This document shows, one piece after another, positions 33,627 through 40,829 of a stretch of DNA of 40,829 nucleotides. The notes under the pieces were generated by a model, which was given only the letters and a program-made list of their open reading frames with translations, made no database searches and had not been told where the DNA came from. The stretch covers positions 1 to 40,829 of the forward strand of contig JAAVGM010000020.1 in NCBI GenBank assembly GCA_014800245.1, in the 5' to 3' direction. Position 1 is the first letter of the stretch. Each line of letters opens with the position of its first letter. The DNA is from Bacteroidales bacterium (GTDB lineage: Bacteria; Bacteroidota; Bacteroidia; Bacteroidales; Muribaculaceae). The position numbers and the translations under genes are program-made.

Positions 33627-34958
33627 TTAGTTTTCAAAGAAAACATATCCGTAAGGATCAAGCTCATATGTGAGCCCCACGGTTTCATCCCCACCTTTTA
33701 TAAGGTTGGTCATGGTTGTGTTGGCCAATGAGATGGGAACGCGGATTGCTTTTGATTCTCCGGTAGGGTTCACCATCACGAGAAGAGTTTTGCCGGGGAT
33801 ACTGTAAGAGAAGCAGATTCCTGTGGCAGTGGAATAACCATTGAGCTCCCCTCTCCTGACTTCAGCGGTTTTCACGAATACATCATTAATTGCCTTATAC
33901 TCATCGCTAAGAGCCGACGAGAAATCAAGAGTTCGGTAAGTGAAGAATGAGAGTTCTCCGGAAATACCGGTAGCGTCCATTCCGGAATAGATCATCGGAG
34001 TGCCGTTGAGCATCGAAGCGCAGACATAAGCCGCGGGGATAGCGTCAACACTGCCGAAGTAGGTGTCGAAATTGTTCTCGGCAGCTACGTCATGGTTGAA
34101 TGCGTAGCGGAGAATGGAATCCCCTTCCGGCACTCCTCCAAGTGCTTCCTTAGCCTCCTTTATAAGCTCACTCGGCAACGCTTTCCCCTGAAACACCGCA
34201 GAGATCGTAGGGGCACTGTTCCAGTCATAGATCATATCGAAACCGTAGTTGTAGAAATTATTGTTGGCGGTTTCGGCGAGCATGATCAGATTCGGATTGA
34301 CAGCACGGAGACCGGTTATAAGCACTCCCCAAGCTTCTGCCGACAGGCCATCCGCATAGTCGCAACGATAACCGTCTATTCCAACCTCCTTCACCCAATA
34401 GAGCATCTCATCGAGCATCGCCTGTCTTGTCTCAGGATTATTGAAGTTAAGCTGAGCCACATCTGCCCATGTGCTTGCCTGCTTGATGTTGCCATCCTCA
34501 TCCTGTTCGTAGCGATCGGGATACTGTGTAACCCAGGGATGATCCCAGGCCGTGTGATTGGCAACCCAGTCGAACAATACCTTCATCCCTTTGCCATGCG
34601 CGTTGTTGACAAGGGTTTTCACATCGTCGAGCGTTCCATATTTAGGATTCACCCCTCTGTAGTCTTTGATGCAGTAGGGAGAACCGATAGCATTCTCTTC
34701 GCCCCTCACATAGATAGGCATGACCCAGAGGATATCGCATCCCATTCCGGAGATACGGTCGAGCTGCGCGTTGAGTCCTTTCAGGCAATCCTGGGTTCCG
34801 AAGAACCCGGGATTGGCTTGATAGATCACATTTTTTGAGACTTCCCTCCCTACTACCGGGGCTTCCGGGTTTTCGGGCATATCAATCTCGTAGGATGTAC
34901 AGCCACCCATCATAAGCGCAGCGGCCGCAACCATTGAAGCTTTTATTATATTTTTCAT
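33627..34958 (-). CDS. GH13 alpha-amylase lipoprotein (SusG-like role)
   Basis: A 443-residue surface or periplasmic lipoprotein with lipobox MMGGC (cysteine 20). Family GH13 motifs are present: FDWVANHTAW (129-138), nucleophile D200 in GIDGYRCDYAD, acid/base E229 in LIMLAETAN, and transition-state aspartate D290 in RYAFNHD. It lacks the inserted starch-binding module of B. thetaiotaomicron SusG and is much shorter (SusG has about 690 residues). Its start overlaps the stop of the SusE/F-like gene by 4 bases (ATGA), so the two are translationally coupled. It would cut starch or a related alpha-glucan before import. Confidence 0.93.
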   Translation of the reverse strand: MKNIIKASMVAAAALMMGGCTSYEIDMPENPEAPVVGREVSKNVIYQANPGFFGTQDCLKGLNAQLDRISGMGCDILWVMPIYVRGEENAIGSPYCIKDYRGVNPKYGTLDDVKTLVNNAHGKGMKVLFDWVANHTAWDHPWVTQYPDRYEQDEDGNIKQASTWADVAQLNFNNPETRQAMLDEMLYWVKEVGIDGYRCDYADGLSAEAWGVLITGLRAVNPNLIMLAETANNNFYNYGFDMIYDWNSAPTISAVFQGKALPSELIKEAKEALGGVPEGDSILRYAFNHDVAAENNFDTYFGSVDAIPAAYVCASMLNGTPMIYSGMDATGISGELSFFTYRTLDFSSALSDEYKAINDVFVKTAEVRRGELNGYSTATGICFSYSIPGKTLLVMVNPTGESKAIRVPISLANTTMTNLIKGGDETVGLTYELDPYGYVFFEN

Positions 34959-36424
34959 TTACGTGCTTTGTTACGTTTCTTATTCTTCAGTTGTGCGCCT
35001 TGCGCATCAATCGCGATTGTATAATCCTGATCCAAAGTCAGCGTTATGTCGGCGAGCTGAGTGCCGTTTCCGTTGTTGAAAATGAAGTTTTCGCTTTCTC
35101 CGTCTCCATAAACATAGAACACATCATATTTCACACCCGCTACTGTGGCAGTTCCGTCGGCAGCCTTGCCGGGCCATTTGCCGAACATTTCACCGGCCTC
35201 CCCATAAGCATAGAGATACGTTGCATCCCAGCCTGTGTTATTCTCCACGAAGAGAGTATATTTGGTGCCCTCCGGCTCGGGTTCGGGATCCGGATCCGGA
35301 TCAACTGCTCCACCAGGTGAGAATGTGTTCGGGTCAATCTCTGTAACACCCGACTTGTTAACCTCGAAATAGAGATTTTTGTCTAATCCGAACCCACTGA
35401 TGAGATCGTGCTGACTACCATTATCATTATTGTTGATGATAAAATTATAAGAGAGTCCCGCATCGCAGTTGGCAGCTCCGAGATCAAAGTAAGTATAGGT
35501 GGTGCCATTGATTGTCTCCGTTCCTGTCGGAGCCATTCCGGGCCATCCGCCGAAGAGTTCGGGTGATCCGTCTGCCCACGCATAGAGTGCAAGCTCGCTC
35601 CAGCCGGCAGCGTTGTAGATATATATGGCATATCCGTCATGCTGAATGCCTGATCCCGGAGTAATTTCTGTTGCCCCGGAAGGAGTCAGTTCAACATAGT
35701 AGTCCTTATCGAGAGTTACGCTGAAATCTGAGAGCTGATTATCTCCGTTATCGCTGAATATGAAGTTGATGTTCAAGCCTTCATTAGAAGCGCCGGTATC
35801 GAAATACTTATATGTCGTGCCGTTCAGGTTAACGGTTCCGGTTGGTTTGACACCGGGCCATCCGCCGAATATTTCGGCATCACCCCATGCATAGCAGGTG
35901 AGATCACCGAAGCCGGAATTGTCGAGCACATAGAGAACATAACCGTCATGGTCGATTTCATCAGGAGCCGGAACAGTCTTGAAGTATTCCTCCCAGAAAT
36001 AGATCATAACGTTGGCACGACCACCCACAGCCGGAGATTCATGATGAACCACAGGCACATCGTTAAGACCTCGCTCCTCACCCTGCTGCACATTATAGAA
36101 TGTGTAACCGTCGGCAAGCGTCTTGCCTGCAACGAAATCATTAGGATTAAGATAGATTCCCCATTTCACATCGGTGTCACCGGCTTTTTCAAGTTGCCAG
36201 CGAGGATCACCCACGGCATCCATTCCACCGTTGAAATCACCAATGATATATACTTCATCGGTTGCAGATGTGGCCTGAGGCACGATGGCTTCAATCAGCT
36301 GGTAGCCGGCACGTGTCTCGAAGCGAGGGAACTCGCTCTCAAAGATGATCTCATCCTTGCTGCATGCCCCTAAGAGGGGGAGCAGCAGAAGGATAAAGAG
36401 ATTGAATATATTGAATTTTTTCAT
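34955..36424 (-). CDS. SusE/SusF-like surface lipoprotein with three starch-binding-like repeats
   Basis: A 489-residue lipoprotein (lipobox LLGAC, cysteine 21) expected on the cell surface. Residues about 50-148 form a SusE/F-like domain (VYIIGDFNGGMD). Three related modules follow at about 161-255, 264-365 and 388-477. Each carries an aromatic YAW or YAY, then a WPG motif (189-191, 294-296, 417-419), a YFD/FYV strand and an NFI(F/I) strand, as in CBM26-type starch-binding modules. An acidic DPDPDPEPEPEG linker precedes the third. The C-terminus is basic (KNKKRNKARK). It probably holds alpha-glucan near the GH13 enzyme and SusCD. Confidence 0.88.
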   Translation of the reverse strand: MKKFNIFNLFILLLLPLLGACSKDEIIFESEFPRFETRAGYQLIEAIVPQATSATDEVYIIGDFNGGMDAVGDPRWQLEKAGDTDVKWGIYLNPNDFVAGKTLADGYTFYNVQQGEERGLNDVPVVHHESPAVGGRANVMIYFWEEYFKTVPAPDEIDHDGYVLYVLDNSGFGDLTCYAWGDAEIFGGWPGVKPTGTVNLNGTTYKYFDTGASNEGLNINFIFSDNGDNQLSDFSVTLDKDYYVELTPSGATEITPGSGIQHDGYAIYIYNAAGWSELALYAWADGSPELFGGWPGMAPTGTETINGTTYTYFDLGAANCDAGLSYNFIINNNDNGSQHDLISGFGLDKNLYFEVNKSGVTEIDPNTFSPGGAVDPDPDPEPEPEGTKYTLFVENNTGWDATYLYAYGEAGEMFGKWPGKAADGTATVAGVKYDVFYVYGDGESENFIFNNGNGTQLADITLTLDQDYTIAIDAQGAQLKNKKRNKARK

Positions 36425-36465
36425 ATTGACTATGTCTTATAACTTATAACTTCAAACCTACTACT

Positions 36466-36491
36466 TTCAACTGAAGCTTGCTGAAGTTGAA
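36466..36491 (-). other. Small hairpin just after the susD stop
   Basis: TTCAACT (36466-36472) pairs with AGTTGAA (36485-36491) in the 70-base gap between susD and the SusE/F-like gene. It may stabilise the upstream mRNA or reduce read-through. Confidence 0.35.
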
Positions 36492-36494
36492 TTA

Positions 36495-38309
36495 TTAATA
36501 GTTAGGATTCTGAACCAATCCCAGGTTAACCATAAGGGCAACCTGAGGAAGCGGGAACCACTCATATTTACGGTCGCGTTTTGCGGGAAGCTCACGGTCT
36601 GTCTCTGTGGCGCGTCCAAAGAACCACCACTGACCCTGCGTGAACTTGTCGAAGCGACGAAGGTCGGTGCGTCGGCGGTTGCCTTCGCCAAGGAATTCAA
36701 TACCCCACTCGCTGAGCATCCAGTCCAGATCGAAGTTGTTGAAACCGGGACCCGGGTTTTCGATTTCCGATAGATCTGCCGATGCGAAGTAGCGCTGACG
36801 CACTGTGTTGACAAGCTCTTTGGCTCCTGCGGCATTACCGGCACGCATACGGCACTCGGCGAGAGTATAATAAACCTCGGTTAAACGGAACTCTACTTCT
36901 GAAATGTCGCAATAGTCTTTGCCTGAAGAGGTCGGGGTGATCGGATAGCGGATCAATCGGTAACCGGTATTGGTCATACCCCAACGGGGAGACATTACCG
37001 GTTCGAGATTACGGCCGGCGTTGGTGAACGTTCCGCACTGATCAACATAGATGAGGGGGTCATCCTGAAGATCGGCATCTGCAAGAACAGGAGCTCCGCT
37101 CGCCCATTCATACTGCTGGCCCATGAGGAAGAGGCCGGTCCAGTTTCCTGCGGCATCCGACTTATAGGGCTGCTTGCGGATATCCTTGTCGTTAATACGA
37201 TCCAGGGGCGCACCAAGCTTGTCACCATAGTCGAATATAAAGCTCTTGCCATCGCGCGTTCCGCAAATCTTGTTGCCGGCCATGATATAGTCCGAACCGG
37301 TGTTATCTTTTGAAGGAGCAAGACAACAGCAGTTCCAACCTGTCTGGGGAATTGACTCCATACCGAAGAGTTCGCCATATTGCAGCGGGATGAACGGACT
37401 GGTACGGTTATTGGTGAAAGTCTTGCCCGACCAGCTTGCAAATGCAAACACTATCTCGGGACAGCTCTCATTTCCTATGCTGTAGATCTGACGATAGTCG
37501 GAAGCAAGGCTGTAATTACCGTAATCACCGTTGATGATTTCCTCACAAAGCTTGGCACACTCGGTGTATTTTGCAGTGCCTGTCCAAAGTTCCGAATTGA
37601 GGAGAAGACGCATCTTCAGCATTCGGTTCATACCCTGGTTCATACGGAGGCGGCTTGCATTGTCACCTTTCTCTATGGCGAGATCCGCATAGCAATCATC
37701 AAGCTCTGTGGAGATGAAATCCCAAACTTTCTGACACCCTGTATTGAAATCGGGGTCGGCCGAGCCGGGCACTTCACCACCGACTGTGGTGTTCAAGGGA
37801 ATTGCGCCACCCCATACCTCGAAGTTATTGTAGTAAACGTATGCACGCATGGTGCGCACTTCGGCGATATACTGTTTGAGGGCATCCTCCGACATACCGA
37901 TGGATGTGGGATTGATTCCCTGAAGGTCGCTGATGATATTGTTGCAGAGGCCGATGGTTTCCCATGCCTTCTCCCATGCCTTGCGGATGATCTCAGCTTC
38001 CGAGTTCCAAGACTGGCTTGAAAGCACGAACTTCGCGCCTTCATCCCATCCCCATGCACCGCCATTCCATGTGCGCCATGCCACCTGGTCGGCAGAGAAT
38101 TCGTTAAGATACCAGAAATATTCAAGGAAGCTGTTCTGTGCGCTTGAATAAACGGCCGCCACAGCTCCTTTGACGCTGTTTTCATCCTGATAATAGGCTC
38201 CGGCGTCGATACGGTCGAATGTCACCTCATCGAGATCAGTACACGATGTGGCACCGATAGCGAGAGCCGCCACTGACAGAAGGGAGGTGATATATTTTTT
38301 TAGTTTCAT
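36495..38309 (-). CDS. susD: SusD/RagB-family glycan-binding lipoprotein
   Basis: A 604-residue surface lipoprotein with lipobox IGATSC (cysteine 23). It forms the lid of the SusC transporter and binds oligosaccharide. Family features include the N-terminal DAGAYYQDENSVKGAVAAVY, tetratricopeptide-like helices (AEVRTMRAYVYYNNFEVWG, near 147-165) and the C-terminal signature VEFRLTEVYYTLAECRMRAG, then WGIEFLGEGNRRTDLRRF, ending in the PLPQVALMVN pattern. It lies 54 bases after susC. The large size (about 600 residues) is at the upper end for starch-type SusD proteins. Confidence 0.95.
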   Translation of the reverse strand: MKLKKYITSLLSVAALAIGATSCTDLDEVTFDRIDAGAYYQDENSVKGAVAAVYSSAQNSFLEYFWYLNEFSADQVAWRTWNGGAWGWDEGAKFVLSSQSWNSEAEIIRKAWEKAWETIGLCNNIISDLQGINPTSIGMSEDALKQYIAEVRTMRAYVYYNNFEVWGGAIPLNTTVGGEVPGSADPDFNTGCQKVWDFISTELDDCYADLAIEKGDNASRLRMNQGMNRMLKMRLLLNSELWTGTAKYTECAKLCEEIINGDYGNYSLASDYRQIYSIGNESCPEIVFAFASWSGKTFTNNRTSPFIPLQYGELFGMESIPQTGWNCCCLAPSKDNTGSDYIMAGNKICGTRDGKSFIFDYGDKLGAPLDRINDKDIRKQPYKSDAAGNWTGLFLMGQQYEWASGAPVLADADLQDDPLIYVDQCGTFTNAGRNLEPVMSPRWGMTNTGYRLIRYPITPTSSGKDYCDISEVEFRLTEVYYTLAECRMRAGNAAGAKELVNTVRQRYFASADLSEIENPGPGFNNFDLDWMLSEWGIEFLGEGNRRRTDLRRFDKFTQGQWWFFGRATETDRELPAKRDRKYEWFPLPQVALMVNLGLVQNPNY

Positions 38310-38363
38310 TATTGTCTGTTTATTTGTAAGAAGTATTACAAAATTAATTTTAATATCCCTGTT

Positions 38364-40829
38364 TTAGCGGAACTTGAATGTTACGCCCAAGGTCAGCTGA
38401 GTTGCTGTCGGATAAGCTGATGTGGCATCCACACCCGGTGTGATACCTGTAGAGGTAACAGCCGATGGATCTGTGCCTGTATAGCTTGTGATGGTGAAGA
38501 GATTCTTGGCCGAGAGATAGACGCGGAGGCTGTCGAGCACCTTGCGGTTCTTGAAAGGCACGTTGTAACCGAGTGTCACGTTCTCAAGCTTGAAGTAGTC
38601 ACCGTTCTCAAGGAAGTATGAGGAGATCACACCGCCGCCGCTCCATACATCGCGGTCTTTGAGATATGTGCTGCGGAGCACGTTGTCGCTACCGCTACCC
38701 TTCAGACCCATACCATATCTGCGCATATTGAAGATCTGGTAGCCGAACGCTCCGTTGAACATCACGCTGAGGTCGAAGTTTTTCCATTTAACGGTGTTGT
38801 TCCATGTAAGGAAGTGCTTTGGAGCACCGTCACCGATATAGCGTTTATCCTCAGGCTGCGCACCGGCCGCAGGTATTTTCTCTCCCTTGGCGTTGTATAT
38901 GAGCATATCGTGTGAGTCGTTATAACCGGCATATTCATATCCCCAGAACTGTCCGATACGGCCACCCTCTTCAACACGGAAGAAGTATTCGCTTGTTCCG
39001 AGACCCGGCTTCTGATAGAGGTCAACATAAGATGCCTTGTAGATTGAGTTTGAAAGCTTGGTGAGCTTGGATGTGCCGTAAGAATAGTTGATTCCTGTGG
39101 TCCAGGTCACGGGCTTGTTTACCACCGCATCGGCTGTAAGTGAGAGTTCTACACCCGTGTTACGGATTGTTCCTACATTGACAAGAATGGAATTATATAC
39201 ATAAGGGGGCTGGGGAGCTGTGTAGTTATAGAGAAGATCCATTGAACGGCGGTCGAAATATTCGATTGATCCGTAAAAACGGTTAAAGAACATGAAGTCG
39301 ATACCGTAGTTCATACTTGAAAGTTTCTCCCATGCCAGTTCGGGGTTGACATTGTTAGAAGGCTGATAACCTGTTACCCATGTGCCGTCCATGAGATATG
39401 TTCCGCCGGTTGTATAGGTGGAGAGCGACTGATAAGCACTGTCCGGCTGACGACCTGTGATACCGAATGAGATACGGGGTTTCAGACTCTGCACTGTCTG
39501 CACGTAATTAGAAAGGAAAGGCATCTTGGTCATTTCCCATGCTATAGAGGCAGAGGGGAAAGCACCCCATTTCTTATCGGCACCGAATTTTGTGGAGCCT
39601 TCGTAGCGGATAGATGCCGATGCTATGAGCATCCCTTTCCATGCATAATTGACACGTCCGAAGAAACCGGCGAGAGAAGACTGGCTGCGACCGGCCCACA
39701 TGCCTGCCTTGCCGTCACTAAGATAAGAACCTGAGCCTATACCCCAATAAATCGGTTTGTTGAAGGTGAAGTCGTAGTTCTGTTCTCCCATACGGTCCCA
39801 ATTGTAGCGCTCGAATGAATAGCCACCCACGAACTTAACGTCGTGATCATCATTGGTGAAGCCATAGTTCACAAGCCATTCCACACGGTTTGTCCATTCT
39901 TTGGTATATTCCATAAATGCACGTCCGTTATAAGAGTTCCAATATGATTCTCCGGAATTGGTGGGAGTGTAATAGTCGTTTTTATAATCTTTATATTCGT
40001 ATGAATAAGAAAGCGTGGTGCTAAGATTGTGATACTCGCTGCTCCAGATATTATATTTCAAATCTGCGGTTCCGAGAAGATATGTGCGGTTTCCTTTGGA
40101 AGTATTTACCGTAAGCTGCTGCACCGGATTATAGATACCTGAAGGAGAACTCGGCTGATAGAAACTGCCGTCTTCATTATATACCGGAATTGTAGGGTTC
40201 ATTCCGAGAGCAGTATCAAACATGCCGTCATCACCATAAGTCTCATTCACGCGACGTGCGTTAAGAGAAGCAGAGATACGGATATGATTATCCAGGGCAT
40301 TTGCCGCAACTGCGGCGCGACCGCCGAACTCCTCGCGCTTGCTTGCAATATCAAGACCGTTGGCGCTCTTGTAGTTCATGGACGCAGTGTAGTAACCACC
40401 ACCGGGAAGAGAGCCGTCGATAGATACATACTGGTTGGTATCGTATGCGGCGTCACGGGTGATCAGATCATACCAGTCGGTGCTCGCACCGTAGTCATTG
40501 CCTCGGCGGGCAAGTCGCCATTCATAAGGAGAAAGAACTTCAGGCTTGTCTTTGGCAAAAGCCACTGCTGCATAAGAATCATAAGTGATTACCGGCTTCC
40601 CTGCCTCGCCTGTACCTTTTTTGGTTGTGATGAGAATCACACCGTTCGCACCACGAGTACCGTAGATAGCGGCTGAAGCGGCATCCTTAAGGACAGACAT
40701 AGATTCGATATCCTGGGGAGCCACTGTGCGGATGTCACCTCCGATCACACCATCGATAACAACGAGAGGACCGTTGCCTGAGTTAAGAGATGTGGCACCG
40801 CGCACCTGAAGATCTGCGCTACCATTAGG
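38364..40829 (-). CDS. susC: SusC/RagA-family TonB-dependent transporter (N-terminus outside window)
   Basis: The outer-membrane barrel that imports glycan fragments under SusD. The visible 821 residues start in the plug domain (NGSADLQVRGATSLNSG, then LVVIDGVIGG and SVLKDAASAAIYGTRGANGV, the SusC signature) and run through the barrel to the C-terminal strand ending LGVTFKFR. The signal peptide, carboxypeptidase-like domain and TonB box lie beyond 40829. It is the promoter-proximal gene of the locus seen here, so any regulator or promoter lies outside the window. Confidence 0.95.
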   Translation of the reverse strand, partial: PNGSADLQVRGATSLNSGNGPLVVIDGVIGGDIRTVAPQDIESMSVLKDAASAAIYGTRGANGVILITTKKGTGEAGKPVITYDSYAAVAFAKDKPEVLSPYEWRLARRGNDYGASTDWYDLITRDAAYDTNQYVSIDGSLPGGGYYTASMNYKSANGLDIASKREEFGGRAAVAANALDNHIRISASLNARRVNETYGDDGMFDTALGMNPTIPVYNEDGSFYQPSSPSGIYNPVQQLTVNTSKGNRTYLLGTADLKYNIWSSEYHNLSTTLSYSYEYKDYKNDYYTPTNSGESYWNSYNGRAFMEYTKEWTNRVEWLVNYGFTNDDHDVKFVGGYSFERYNWDRMGEQNYDFTFNKPIYWGIGSGSYLSDGKAGMWAGRSQSSLAGFFGRVNYAWKGMLIASASIRYEGSTKFGADKKWGAFPSASIAWEMTKMPFLSNYVQTVQSLKPRISFGITGRQPDSAYQSLSTYTTGGTYLMDGTWVTGYQPSNNVNPELAWEKLSSMNYGIDFMFFNRFYGSIEYFDRRSMDLLYNYTAPQPPYVYNSILVNVGTIRNTGVELSLTADAVVNKPVTWTTGINYSYGTSKLTKLSNSIYKASYVDLYQKPGLGTSEYFFRVEEGGRIGQFWGYEYAGYNDSHDMLIYNAKGEKIPAAGAQPEDKRYIGDGAPKHFLTWNNTVKWKNFDLSVMFNGAFGYQIFNMRRYGMGLKGSGSDNVLRSTYLKDRDVWSGGGVISSYFLENGDYFKLENVTLGYNVPFKNRKVLDSLRVYLSAKNLFTITSYTGTDPSAVTSTGITPGVDATSAYPTATQLTLGVTFKFR

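Overview
The window looks like a chromosomal segment of a gut-type Bacteroidales bacterium, most likely a relative of Muribaculaceae (inference). The evidence is a SusC/SusD glycan-uptake locus, a fused SecDF, a three-gene cytochrome b-type succinate dehydrogenase/fumarate reductase, and several promoters of the Bacteroidetes form (TTTG, about 19-20 bases, then TAnnTTTG). Reading frames are dense and housekeeping genes are interleaved with repeat-rich accessory stretches.

Layout. 1-0.96 kb: end of a plus-strand operon with two probable DUF4230 proteins and a small membrane protein, closed by a strong hairpin. 1.2-2.35 kb: an IS200-like (RAYT-type) transposase with an extra C-terminal domain and REP-like palindromes. 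2.4-5.2 kb: a DUF2795 protein and a cobalamin adenosyltransferase, divergent from dnaX. 5.3-10.6 kb: minus-strand operon rimP-nusA-infB-folK. 10.7-12 kb: a secreted protein of unknown function and a PAS-domain protein. 12-15.8 kb: accessory island with a lone Xre/HigA-like antitoxin, a 1.3-kb gene-free stretch full of direct and inverted repeats, and a hipBA pair. 15.8-24.1 kb: a PNGase F-like secreted glycoamidase, secDF, an Ig-like lipoprotein and an AAA-ATPase/PD-(D/E)XK protein. 24.1-27.0 kb: a second accessory stretch with a 175-nt foldable element, a beta-barrel protein, a 48-bp perfect palindrome, a small decayed reading frame, a 240-bp long inverted repeat behind a consensus promoter, and the C-terminal remnant of a second RAYT-like transposase. 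27.1-31.3 kb: frdCAB (minus strand) and a tRNA-Arg(UCU). 31.4-40.8 kb: a starch/alpha-glucan utilisation locus on the minus strand, in transcription order susC (cut by the window edge), susD, a SusE/F-like lipoprotein with three starch-binding-like repeats, a GH13 alpha-amylase lipoprotein and a SusB-like inverting GH97 alpha-glucosidase.

How the genes work together. RimP, NusA and IF-2 serve ribosome maturation, transcription elongation and translation initiation. SecDF drives export of the many lipoproteins and outer-membrane proteins here. The Sus-like locus would bind alpha-glucan at the surface, cut it with GH13, import oligosaccharides through SusCD and finish them with periplasmic GH97. 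FrdCAB would serve anaerobic respiration to succinate.

The least explained parts are the repeat families at 12.07-13.82 kb, whose hairpins appear to co-vary between copies, the foldable element at 24.35-24.52 kb with two competing structures, and the promoter plus long inverted repeat at 26.12-26.51 kb beside a transposase remnant. No CRISPR array, rRNA or prophage was seen.
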